From Chitinophagales bacterium (lineage in GTDB: Bacteria > Bacteroidota > Bacteroidia > Chitinophagales > BACL12): a stretch of DNA of 64,000 bases. The notes under the pieces were generated by a model. That model had not been told where the DNA came from. It did not search any database and saw only the letters and a list, made by a program, of their open reading frames with translations. Below are positions 32,570-39,903 of this stretch, in pieces. Both the position numbers and the translations under genes were made by a program. The stretch is from assembly GCA_020636645.1 (NCBI GenBank), contig JACJXO010000002.1, forward strand, positions 434,001-498,000, written 5' to 3'. Numbering within the stretch: position 1 is the stretch's first letter; each line of letters opens with the position of its first letter.

Positions 32570-32643
32570 TGGGCCCACCTGGGCTCGAACCAGGGACCAC
32601 CTGATTATGAGTCAGGTGCTCTAACCAACTGAGCTATAGGCCC
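32570..32643 (-). tRNA. tRNA with CAU anticodon (elongator Met, or Ile2)
   Basis: Cloverleaf on the minus strand: acceptor GGGCCTA/TGGGCCC with discriminator A, D arm AGCTCAGTTGGTTAGAGC, anticodon stem CCTGA/TCAGG around CTCATAA (CAT), and T arm CCTGG-TTCGAGC-CCAGG. CCA not encoded. The first base pair G1-C72 excludes initiator tRNA. Elongator tRNA-Met and lysidine-modified tRNA-Ile cannot be separated with certainty by eye. Confidence 0.92.
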
Positions 32644-32678
32644 GTCCCCGAAGGGGCAACAAAGTTAATCATTCAGGC

Positions 32679-33263
32679 TTATTTACGCTGCCAGCGCACG
32701 AAGTTTTCCTGAGGATGACGCTCCGGAGCAGCTACTTCCTCTCCCCGCTGTCCCAGCATAAGCATGCCCAGTGCCAGATCATCAGGCCCCAGTTCCAGCC
32801 ATGACAGCATGGACGGATCGGTGCTCATGGCTCCGGTACTCCAGTAGCAGGCCACCCCGTAAGCAGTAGCACAAAGCTGCATATTCTGCAAAGCTGAACT
32901 GACCGCAGCCACTTCTTCCCATTCGGGAAGCTTGCGACTCTCCTGCCGTTTCATGCCTATCAGAATGATGTGCGAACACTTTTCAGACGCAGCACGCATC
33001 TTGTCGAACTTCAACTGATTGAATTGCTCACCGGGATTTTTTCTCCGGTATTCTTCTTCCCGAAAAGTGGTGAAACGCTCTATACCATCACCCGTAAAGA
33101 CCACGAACCGCCAGGGCTGAGTCATGCCGTGAGTAGGTGCCCATCGTGCAGATTCTAAAATAGCTTCCACTACTTCATCTGCCACTTTTCCAGGTCCGAA
33201 CTGTGCCGGTTTGACGGATCGCCGGCTGCGTATCAATTCTTCCAGTATCCTCTTTTCATCCAT
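32679..33263 (-). CDS. Nitroreductase family FMN oxidoreductase
   Basis: 194 residues. IRSRRSVKPAQFGPG gives the N-terminal FMN phosphate-binding RRS motif, APTHGMTQPWRFVVFTG binds the cofactor, and GLPEWEEVAAVSSALQNMQLCATAYGVACYW-like sequence matches the family core. Length is typical of YdjA-type minimal nitroreductases, which use NAD(P)H. Substrate unknown. It is divergent from the DUF3179 gene, with overlapping promoters in a 37-bp gap. Confidence 0.92.
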   Translation of the reverse strand: MDEKRILEELIRSRRSVKPAQFGPGKVADEVVEAILESARWAPTHGMTQPWRFVVFTGDGIERFTTFREEEYRRKNPGEQFNQLKFDKMRAASEKCSHIILIGMKRQESRKLPEWEEVAAVSSALQNMQLCATAYGVACYWSTGAMSTDPSMLSWLELGPDDLALGMLMLGQRGEEVAAPERHPQENFVRWQRK

Positions 33264-33278
33264 GGGCTCTTAATGTGG

Positions 33279-33296
33279 TAATTTTGCCCAAAACTA
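33279..33296. promoter_or_regulatory. Interlocked divergent promoters: DUF3179 (+) and nitroreductase (-)
   Basis: Plus-strand -7 box TAATTTTG (33279-33286) and minus-strand -7 box TAGTTTTG (33296-33289) are both exact consensus matches separated by 2 bp. The plus box is left of the minus box, so each transcript begins inside the other promoter. Leaders would be about 8 nt (DUF3179, GTG start) and 20 nt (nitroreductase). Confidence 0.65.
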
Positions 33297-33300
33297 CAAC

Positions 33301-34380
33301 GTGCGCATCGCTTCCTCCTTAAGTCTGGCTCCCCTCATCCTGCTGACCACACTCAACGCCTGCAAAGGACAGCAAAAACAAGCCGAAGAAGACGGCGAAA
33401 AGGAATATAAATACTACGCAGACTGGGCAATCGATCAGGAATACCTGGAAAGAGGTTGCAATGGCGGATATGATTGTATCCGGTCGATAGACAAACCGGA
33501 TTTCATTTCCATCAAAGAGGTAGATTTCATTGGTGATGATGACCTGGTGGTCGGATTAAAGATAGGCGATGAAGTACGCTGTTATCCGCATGCCATCCTC
33601 GACTGGCATGAGATCGTGAACGACCATATCGGCAAGACCGACTTCGCCATAAATTATTGTCCGCTAACCGGCTCAGCCATGGCATGGGACCGACATGTGG
33701 ATGGCATGCTGACCGACTTCGGTGTGTCCGGCTGGTTGTTCAACAGCAACGTCATTCCCTACGATCGGGAAACCGGTTCACACTGGAGCCAGATGAAACA
33801 GGAATGTGTGAACGGTCAGTTCTATAAACAGAAAGCTACTTCCTATCCGGTGCTGGAAACATCCTGGGTTACGTGGAAGAAACTCTACCCCAACAGCAAG
33901 ATACTGAGTACCAATACCGGTTTCAGCAGGCACTACGGTGAATACCCGTATGACACCTATAGGGAAAATGAAGATGTATTTTTTCCCACGGAACACGACC
34001 CTGACAGCCTGCATCCAAAAATGCGGGTCTATGGTGTCATTGATGGCGATGATGCAGTCTGCTACCGCTATGATCATTTCAGTCATGGACCTGCCATCTT
34101 CCAAGACACGGTCTTTGGAATCCCTGTCATAGTAGTGGGCAGCGACCCCGATAACTTCATGGCTGTGTTTGCAGATGAACGGAACGGAAAACCGCTGCAG
34201 GCCAGGGTCATCAAAGATGCATTGCCTGCTATTTTCGAAGATGCATCAGGTAACAGATATGACCTGTTCGGCTATTGTATTTCCGGCCCGGATGCAGGCA
34301 GCAGACTGGAGGTATTAAATGGCTTTGCTGCCTATTGGTTTGCCTGGGTGGCCTTCTATCCACAAACTACATTGCGCTGA
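33301..34380 (+). CDS. DUF3179 domain lipoprotein
   Basis: 359 residues starting at a GTG. The signal segment MRIASSLSLAPLILLTTLNAC ends in a lipobox at Cys21. The rest is the DUF3179 domain: VDFIGDDDLVVGLKIGDEVRCYPHAILDWHEIVND, NYCPLTGSAMAWDR, FGVSGWLFNSNVIPYDRETGSHWSQ and SYPVLETSWVTWKKLYPNSKILS. The conserved Cys/His residues (YCPLTG, HEIVND) suggest a metal or redox site, but the family has no established function. No ATG precedes the lipobox; the promoter ends 14 nt upstream of the GTG. Confidence 0.88.
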   Translation: MRIASSLSLAPLILLTTLNACKGQQKQAEEDGEKEYKYYADWAIDQEYLERGCNGGYDCIRSIDKPDFISIKEVDFIGDDDLVVGLKIGDEVRCYPHAILDWHEIVNDHIGKTDFAINYCPLTGSAMAWDRHVDGMLTDFGVSGWLFNSNVIPYDRETGSHWSQMKQECVNGQFYKQKATSYPVLETSWVTWKKLYPNSKILSTNTGFSRHYGEYPYDTYRENEDVFFPTEHDPDSLHPKMRVYGVIDGDDAVCYRYDHFSHGPAIFQDTVFGIPVIVVGSDPDNFMAVFADERNGKPLQARVIKDALPAIFEDASGNRYDLFGYCISGPDAGSRLEVLNGFAAYWFAWVAFYPQTTLR

Positions 34381-34389
34381 GTTTTGTAA

Positions 34390-34414
34390 TTTGGGAAGCG
34401 AAAACCTTCCCAAA
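34390..34414 (+). promoter_or_regulatory. Hairpin abutting the start codon of a T9SS gene
   Basis: TTTGGGAAG/CTTCCCAAA with a 7-nt loop, ending at the base before the ATG at 34415. It would cover the ribosome-binding region. The element GTAATTTGGGAAG is echoed by GTATTTGGGAAG at 35703-35714, just before trmB. Confidence 0.5.
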
Positions 34415-35647
34415 ATGAAAAATACCCTGCTCCTCTTCCTGGCTCTCTGCAGCAGTTCTCTGCTTGCTCAGGTGTGTAATCCCGGTGGCAACGTGCTGAT
34501 CTATACCAATTATGATGGTGGCGACATTACCATCGATATTGACGAAGACATTCCTGATATTCGTATAGGTATATGCTCGTATGAATCTATCAGTATTGAG
34601 ATCACGGGTGATTTTGTGGATAATGTAACCCAGGTTTTGTATGCCGGGTACGATGACGATGGTACAACATCCATCAGCGGAGTACCATCCGGTATCACAG
34701 ATATCCTGCTGTATCCCCCCGCTACTCTAAGCGATCCCGATGGCTACCCATACATCATCTGTGCCTACGATTGCGATACCGATTATGTGCCGGGAGGATG
34801 CAACACCGTAGAACAGGTGACCGATTATTTCCTTACAGAACTGGGCGGCGAACTGCGCTATTCCTTTATGCAATATGGCGTTTGGGCAGGCGGCGATTAT
34901 TATATGAGTGAAGGAGGTAACTGTTGCTATGGTGCTGATGTGGCTTGCTTCACAGATATTATTGCAGGAAAAGACCAGATCATCTGTGCCGGCGAAACCA
35001 CCCTGATGATAGCCAGCGGAGCAGATACCTATACATGGACCCCGATGGACGGTCTGGACTGCACGGGCGATTGTGCCGAGGTGAACGCCAGTCCCGAAAC
35101 CACCACCACCTATGTCGTTTTTGGTACTGATGCCGATGGCTGCTTCGGCTACGATACCATCACAGTCTATGTGAATGAAACACCCGACGCAGGCATCACC
35201 GTTTCCAATGATACAGCATTTGCATCCGGTGGAGTAAGCTATCAGTGGTTGCTGGATGGTGTGATCTTACCCGGAGAAACAGGAACATTTGTGGTAGCCC
35301 CTGAAACAGGAAATTATTCTGTGATCGTTTACTCTTCTCAAGGTTGTGCAGATACCTCTGCCATGGCTACCGTAATCGTAGAACAGCCTCAGGAAATCAA
35401 ACTGCTTACAGAGCAGATCACCATATATCCCAATCCTGCTGATGACCTGTTGCAGATCAGCTGGCCATCTGCTTTGGTAGTAGAAGATATCAGTCTGTTC
35501 AATGCGTTAGGCCAAATGGTAAGAATGGAGATCACTACAGAAAGCACATCTGTGACCTGTCTGATCAGTCAACTCCCTCCGGGTATTTATCAGTTGCAGA
35601 TCAGTACCGGATCAGGAATACTGAAACAGCGTGTGATCATTCAGTAA
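34415..35647 (+). CDS. Secreted protein with T9SS type A sorting domain
   Basis: 410 residues from the ATG at 34415, where KNTLLLFLALCSSSLLAQ is a signal peptide. The N-terminal ~200 residues are unrecognised, Asp-, Tyr- and Cys-rich (GGDITIDIDEDIPDIRIGICSYESISIEI). A Gly/Thr-rich Ig-like repeat follows (AGETTLMIASGADTYTWTPMDGLDCTGDC, VVFGTDADGCFGYDTITVYV), as in Bacteroidota cell-surface adhesins. The C-terminus (ITIYPNPADDLLQISWP to GILKQRVIIQ) is the type A sorting domain. Likely secreted or attached to the surface; role unknown. Its start lies 34 bp after the DUF3179 stop. Confidence 0.82.
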   Translation: MKNTLLLFLALCSSSLLAQVCNPGGNVLIYTNYDGGDITIDIDEDIPDIRIGICSYESISIEITGDFVDNVTQVLYAGYDDDGTTSISGVPSGITDILLYPPATLSDPDGYPYIICAYDCDTDYVPGGCNTVEQVTDYFLTELGGELRYSFMQYGVWAGGDYYMSEGGNCCYGADVACFTDIIAGKDQIICAGETTLMIASGADTYTWTPMDGLDCTGDCAEVNASPETTTTYVVFGTDADGCFGYDTITVYVNETPDAGITVSNDTAFASGGVSYQWLLDGVILPGETGTFVVAPETGNYSVIVYSSQGCADTSAMATVIVEQPQEIKLLTEQITIYPNPADDLLQISWPSALVVEDISLFNALGQMVRMEITTESTSVTCLISQLPPGIYQLQISTGSGILKQRVIIQ

Positions 35648-35706
35648 CAGCTTAGTATTCTGCAACGTTCCGGCTGGAGCTGAGCCCTACTTTATATATT
35701 CTGTAT

Positions 35707-35739
35707 TTGGGAAGTGTTTCACTTCTGTTGGTATTTTTG
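35707..35739 (+). promoter_or_regulatory. trmB promoter with internal palindrome
   Basis: TTG (35707-35709), a 22-nt spacer and exact -7 box TATTTTTG (35732-35739), ending 5 nt before the ATG, so the mRNA is probably leaderless. Between the boxes, GAAGTG-TTT-CACTTC (35711-35725) is a perfect inverted repeat, a candidate operator. Confidence 0.6.
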
Positions 35740-35744
35740 TCCTG

Positions 35745-36428
35745 ATGGCCAAGAGGAAGAAAGAAAAATTCGCAGCACTGAACACCTTTCCCAATGTGCT
35801 TCAAAACCGCTCATTCACCTCGCCGAAAGCTGAAAATTTCCTGGGTGAATATGTGGATATAAAAGGACATTGGCAGGAGCAGGTTTTTCACAACACGAAC
35901 CCCATTACCCTGGAACTGGCCTGTGGAAAAGGGGAATACACAAATGCCATGGCCGAAAGATTTCCAAACAGGAATTTTATTGGCATTGATATCAAGGGTA
36001 ACAGGCTGCATAACGGAGCTAAAATGGCCCTGGATGCCGGCAGAAAAAATGCCGCTTTTCTGCGCACGGAGATCTTTCTTCTGTCAAATTTTTTCGATGC
36101 CGGGGAAGTAAATGAGATCTGGATCACTTTCCCCGACCCACACCTGCGGCCCAGTAAGGACCAGCAGCGACTAACCAGCGAACGGTTCATCAGCATCTAC
36201 AGAAAGATCATGCCAGCCGGCGGACTCGTCCATCTGAAAACAGACGATCCGACTTTGTATCAATTCACACTCAACGAAGCACCAAAAGCAAATGCTGAAC
36301 TGATCTACTTCAACGACGACATTTACAGTGGCCCATTGTATGATCCGTTACTGGAAGTGAAGACCTATTATGAGGGCATGCACCTGGAAAACGGCAGGAA
36401 GATCAGGTATGTGAGGATCAGAATTTAA
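35745..36428 (+). CDS. trmB: tRNA (guanine-N7)-methyltransferase
   Basis: 227 residues. The SAM-binding motif LELACGKGEYTNAMAERFP and the next strand NFIGIDIKGNRL are followed by the TrmB signature ITFPDPHLRPSKDQQRLTSERF and LVHLKTDDPTLYQFTL. It methylates G46 in the tRNA variable loop. N-terminal MAKRKKEKFAALNTFPNV is typical of Bacteroidota homologues. Leaderless expression is likely from the promoter position. Confidence 0.95.
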   Translation: MAKRKKEKFAALNTFPNVLQNRSFTSPKAENFLGEYVDIKGHWQEQVFHNTNPITLELACGKGEYTNAMAERFPNRNFIGIDIKGNRLHNGAKMALDAGRKNAAFLRTEIFLLSNFFDAGEVNEIWITFPDPHLRPSKDQQRLTSERFISIYRKIMPAGGLVHLKTDDPTLYQFTLNEAPKANAELIYFNDDIYSGPLYDPLLEVKTYYEGMHLENGRKIRYVRIRI

Positions 36429-36560
36429 GGCGGAATCCGGAGGGCGAAATGCGGAATGTAAGCGATGGTTGTAAGGCGAACCCCGATAGTTCCCGATAGC
36501 CATCTGGAGGGGAAATGGTAAAAAGGATAAGCTCTGACTTGTTTATCCAAATTTCACTGC
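36429..36560. repeat. Degenerate GGCGGAAT-type intergenic repeat and CGATAG half-elements
   Basis: 36429-36458 is about 85% identical by eye to 17171-17200 (GGCGGAATxCGGA core). Two CCCGATAG half-elements follow at about 36482-36500. Then a small GGATAA/TTATCC inverted repeat around 36525-36549 may end the ATL and trmB transcripts. No gene seen. Confidence 0.55.
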
Positions 36561-36570
36561 TGACTGCTTA

Positions 36571-36930
36571 TTACCAATCCAGCTCTTTCCCCGGATCCCA
36601 GAATAGTTTGGCAAAATCAACCACCTTGTCGTCCTTCACTTCTATGCCTTCTCTTTTGAGTGCATTCTCCATGGCTTCGGGGGTAGAGAAATGGTGCTTG
36701 CCTGACAGCATACCAAGACGATTGACCACCCGGTGTGCAGGTACCGCCGGAGTAGCATGGTGAGATGCATTCATAGCCCAGCCCACCGTGCGGGCAGAGG
36801 ACCCTGTTCCAAGAAATTTGGCAATGGCGCCATAACTGGTCACACGACCTTTCGGAATGAGCCGAACCACCTGCCATACCAGGTTGAAAAAGTCTTCCTT
36901 CGTCCGCGTGGAAGGGTTTACTTTTGCCAT
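36571..36930 (-). CDS. Alkyltransferase-like (ATL) DNA-binding protein
   Basis: 119 residues with the MGMT-like winged-helix domain: VRLIPKGRVTSYGAIAKFLG, SARTVGWAMNASHH and the active-site strand VPAHRVVNRLGMLSG. The usual alkyl-acceptor Cys of PCHRV is Ala65, so it cannot accept alkyl groups. Arg47 corresponds to the arginine finger that replaces a flipped base. ATL proteins bind O6-alkylguanine and recruit nucleotide excision repair; a PcrA/UvrD helicase is in the same window but far away. A -7-like box (TACCTTAG) lies 4 nt before the start. Confidence 0.9.
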   Translation of the reverse strand: MAKVNPSTRTKEDFFNLVWQVVRLIPKGRVTSYGAIAKFLGTGSSARTVGWAMNASHHATPAVPAHRVVNRLGMLSGKHHFSTPEAMENALKREGIEVKDDKVVDFAKLFWDPGKELDW

Positions 36931-36942
36931 GACACTAAGGTA
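36919..36942. promoter_or_regulatory. Interlocked divergent promoters: TrpF-like (+) and ATL (-)
   Basis: Plus-strand TACTTTTG (36919-36926, exact) lies left of minus-strand TACCTTAG (36942-36935, one mismatch), 8 bp apart. The TrpF-like gene starts 21 nt after its box; the ATL gene starts 4 nt after its own. The plus -7 box overlaps the first codons of the ATL gene. Confidence 0.5.
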
Positions 36943-36947
36943 CGTGT

Positions 36948-37487
36948 ATGATGCTGAAGAAAAGAGTCAAGGCCGGTTCTGTTACCCATCTCACCGATGC
37001 CCGTTACTTTGCCGCCTGGGATGTGGAATTCATCGGATTTTGTTTTGATCCTGAATCCAGTGATTACATCTCTCCCCAGGATGCCCTTGCCATCAAAGGG
37101 TGGTTGAGTGGCGTGCAGTTCGTTGCCGAATTTGCCGGACAGGATGAGGAGAACATCCGCAACATCATCAGCTATCTCGAGCCCGATGTGATCGAACTGG
37201 ATGCTACTTATCCAATTTCCCTTGCAAAGTCACTGCATAATGAAGGACATACCATCGCCTGGCGGGGAAGCTGGCATGATCAACCTGCTGAAACAGATGA
37301 ATTGGCTTATCTCCTGGTAACTGAAATTCCATCTGGTGCATCACTATCTCCAAAACATATGACCGATCTGTCACAGCAACCTGATATCGACCATGACTTG
37401 GTTCAACTCAAAGGTTCACCTGAAGCCGAAACCGGTATCAAGAATTACGATGATGTAGGTGCCCTGCTGGAATCCTGGGAGATCTAG
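36948..37487 (+). CDS. Phosphoribosylanthranilate isomerase (TrpF)-like protein lacking the catalytic cysteine
   Basis: 179 residues, about 20 shorter than TrpF. LTDARYFAAWDVEFIGFCFDPESSDYISPQDALAIKGWL matches the start of TrpF after the KVCG motif, and the C-terminal SPEAETGIKNYDDVGALLES matches the phosphate-binding end. The KVCGIT segment is KAGSVT here, so the general-base Cys is absent, and the middle strands carry few conserved residues. It is probably not an active isomerase; no other trp gene is nearby. Start could be ATG at 36948 or 36951. Function unknown. Confidence 0.7.
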   Translation: MMLKKRVKAGSVTHLTDARYFAAWDVEFIGFCFDPESSDYISPQDALAIKGWLSGVQFVAEFAGQDEENIRNIISYLEPDVIELDATYPISLAKSLHNEGHTIAWRGSWHDQPAETDELAYLLVTEIPSGASLSPKHMTDLSQQPDIDHDLVQLKGSPEAETGIKNYDDVGALLESWEI

Positions 37488-37628
37488 CCAGCAGCAGCCT
37501 CAAGTGGCTGTAAACCTGACCCTCTGTTTCCGGCCTACCATGCTGGTTGGTGCCGCTGTTCATATGGCCATGTATTCTCTGATACAACACCTGACAGAAC
37601 GCAGGTGGAAGCTAAGTGCACATTTCCA

Positions 37629-37636
37629 TAGATTTG
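37629..37636 (+). promoter_or_regulatory. -7 box of the mevalonate operon
   Basis: TAGATTTG, an exact match to TAnnTTTG, 16 nt before the GTG start of mvaD. No clear -33 box. Confidence 0.5.
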
Positions 37637-37652
37637 CCTTGAAATTCTAAGT

Positions 37653-38681
37653 GTGAACGTTACCTGGAAGAGCCCATCAAACATCGCCCTCATCAAATAC
37701 TGGGGGAAGTACGGCCGTCAGCTGCCACGCAATGCCAGCCTGAGCATCACGTTAGACGAGGCGCATACCATCACCTCTGTCACCACCGAGAAAAAACGCA
37801 CTAAAAAAGCCAGTTGTTCTCTGCTGTTTGAAGGCAAGCCGAATCCAGTCTTTGAGGCCAAGGTGCAGGACTTTCTGCGTTCCATCCAAAAGGACTTTCC
37901 ATTTCTAGGCAGTCAGCATCTGCTCATTGAAACGAGCAACAGCTTTCCGCATTCTGCCGGTATCGCTTCGAGTGCATCGGCCATGAGTGCACTGGCATTA
38001 TGCCTCTGCAGTCTGGATATCCTGCATGGCGGCAAGCTGCCGGAAGATTTTTTCCGCAAAGCATCCAACTATGCAAGGCTGGGTTCTGGCAGTGCAGCCC
38101 GATCCGTCTATCCTGAATTCAGTGTCTGGGGAAAGACCAACCTGGTTCCACTCAGCTCCAATCAGTATGCACTGGCCAGTCCTGTACATTACCACGCCAA
38201 CTTCAATGATATCCAGGATACCATCCTGCTGGTGAGTCGTTCAGAAAAATCTGTTTCCAGCCGGGCCGGTCATGCTCTGATGGACAAGCACCCGATGGCC
38301 AGAATACGCTATCGCAATGCGGTCGTGCGGCTGGAGAAGTTGTTATCCGTTCTGACTACGGGCGACTGGTCTGCATTCGCTTCCATCGTAGAAGCAGAAG
38401 CACTGGAACTGCATGCGCTTATGATGACCAGTGATCCGTCATACATCCTGATGACACCTAACACCCTGGACATCATTCAGCGCATCCGTGATTTCCGCGA
38501 ACGCACCCAGCTTCCTGTCTGTTTTACCCTGGACGCCGGACCGAATGTGCATGTGTTGTATCCTTATTACGAAAAAAGGAAAGTGCGCAATTTCATCCAG
38601 AAGGAATTGCTGCCACTTTGCCAGGATAACCAGGCGTTGTATGATCACATGGGTCGCGGGCCAATCCAGATATTTGAATGA
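37653..38681 (+). CDS. mvaD: Diphosphomevalonate decarboxylase
   Basis: 342 residues starting at GTG (no ATG gives the conserved VTWKSPSNIALIKYWGK). That N-terminal motif, the PNR-like PRNASLSITLD, the phosphate-binding FPHSAGIASSASAMSALALC and the C-terminal FTLDAGPNVHVLYP are diagnostic of mevalonate pyrophosphate decarboxylase. It forms isopentenyl diphosphate with ATP. A GHMP kinase overlaps by 4 bp downstream, so a mevalonate operon is expected. mvaS, mvaA and idi are outside the window. Confidence 0.95.
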   Translation: MNVTWKSPSNIALIKYWGKYGRQLPRNASLSITLDEAHTITSVTTEKKRTKKASCSLLFEGKPNPVFEAKVQDFLRSIQKDFPFLGSQHLLIETSNSFPHSAGIASSASAMSALALCLCSLDILHGGKLPEDFFRKASNYARLGSGSAARSVYPEFSVWGKTNLVPLSSNQYALASPVHYHANFNDIQDTILLVSRSEKSVSSRAGHALMDKHPMARIRYRNAVVRLEKLLSVLTTGDWSAFASIVEAEALELHALMMTSDPSYILMTPNTLDIIQRIRDFRERTQLPVCFTLDAGPNVHVLYPYYEKRKVRNFIQKELLPLCQDNQALYDHMGRGPIQIFE

Positions 38682-39514
38682 ATAATATTAAAAAATACCC
38701 GTCCAAGATCATGCTCTTTGGCGAGTATGGTGTATTGTATGGTGGTGAAGGTCTGGCTATCCCCTGCAATCGATATCATGCCTGGTGGAGCAAGTCTGCA
38801 GAAGATGTAGAATACAAATTGCCTGTTTCCCTGCTTGAACAGATGGCTGCCTTTTGCGCAGACCATATATTGATCAGCGAACACCTGGACATCGGCAGCT
38901 GGGTGGAGGTGATGCACAGTGGAGAGACCATTGCTACGGATATTCCCATCGGTTATGGACTGGGCTCTTCCGGATCTGTAGTGGCTGCCGTGTACGATCG
39001 CTTTCACATAAAGGAGGTTCAAGACATAAAACAACTCAGAGAGATCCTGGCACGTATGGAAGATTTCTTTCACCAGAAGAGTTCCGGCCTGGATCCACTT
39101 GTTTGTTACCTGGATCAAGCCGTGCGTTTACATGGAGAAGAAGTGGAGCTGGTGGATGCACCGGTCACCTTACACTTTGAATTATTTGATACAGAGATCA
39201 ATCGCAGCACCCACCATCTGGTGGAGATATTCCGCGAGCGGATGAAAGATGAAGAATACAGTCATTTCATCCTGGATATCTATTTACCTCTGAACAGATC
39301 CTGTATCGATGCCTGGTTATCCAATGACTGCGAGACCCTGCTCAGCAAGCTGAAGAAACTGTCATCGCTGCAGCTGGAGTATTTCAATTTTGCCATTCCA
39401 ACACATGTCTGGTATGACTGGGGACAAGACCTGGCACATGGCAACCACATCATGAAACTTTGCGGCGCAGGTGGTGGTGGTTATATGCTGCGGTTTGATA
39501 CAGCCGGCATATAG
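38678..39514 (+). CDS. GHMP kinase, probable mevalonate (or phosphomevalonate) kinase
   Basis: 278 residues. YPSKIMLFGEYGVLYGGEGLAIPC is GHMP motif 1 of mevalonate-kinase type, IPIGYGLGSSGSVVAAVYDRF is the ATP-binding motif 2, and MKLCGAGGGGYMLRF motif 3. It overlaps mvaD by ATGA, so translation is coupled and a role in the mevalonate route is likely. It is shorter than typical mevalonate kinases (about 300-330 residues). Which of the two phosphorylation steps it performs cannot be decided by eye. Confidence 0.85.
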   Translation: MNNIKKYPSKIMLFGEYGVLYGGEGLAIPCNRYHAWWSKSAEDVEYKLPVSLLEQMAAFCADHILISEHLDIGSWVEVMHSGETIATDIPIGYGLGSSGSVVAAVYDRFHIKEVQDIKQLREILARMEDFFHQKSSGLDPLVCYLDQAVRLHGEEVELVDAPVTLHFELFDTEINRSTHHLVEIFRERMKDEEYSHFILDIYLPLNRSCIDAWLSNDCETLLSKLKKLSSLQLEYFNFAIPTHVWYDWGQDLAHGNHIMKLCGAGGGGYMLRFDTAGI

Positions 39515-39903
39515 AGCTTTTTTTCAATGATCGACCTTCGAAAGAACACTTTGGTATCGATCAGATTCAGATCTCCTTCAATTTCGTTTCGATACCTGTT
39601 GAAGCGCAAAAGGTATCACCAAAACGCCTGCCTACCGGTAGGCAGGCCTGCCCCCTCCGAAGGTGCTTTTGCGGCGCTGAGCATTCCTTCATCGCAACAA
39701 CATCAAAGACATGGTGTACTCTGGAAAACACCTTGCAGAGACAGCACTTTAGCGTTGGCGATCAGGAACGCAAAACCCTGCCCATTTGTATGCTTCTACC
39801 CTCGCACTGCCGGAGGAGGCACCGTTCCTTTGTTACCTGAGCATGGTTGTTTCTGCACATGCCTGCGTTGGGGTAGGGAAACCAATTATGATACGGCTGA
39901 ATC
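39515..39903. other. Non-coding 389-bp spacer with a 22-nt perfect palindrome
   Basis: The gap between the convergent kinase and EEP nuclease genes holds no recognisable protein. It contains GATACC/GGTATC (about 39590-39617) and a 22-nt perfect palindrome at 39626-39647 with half-site GCCTGCCTACC. This resembles repetitive palindromes I remember from other Bacteroidota genomes. The remaining ~250 bp (39650-39900) have coding-like composition but no convincing frame; they may be decayed sequence. Confidence 0.6.

Noticed and set aside
32387..32578. 63-codon minus-strand frame inside the tRNA spacer
   Set aside because: It is made of the tandem repeat and has no signal, domain or promoter; the repeat explains the open frame.
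37488..37652. Possible short gene between the TrpF-like gene and mvaD
   Set aside because: The only frame is 63 codons, unstructured, and overlaps the mvaD promoter; nothing supports it.
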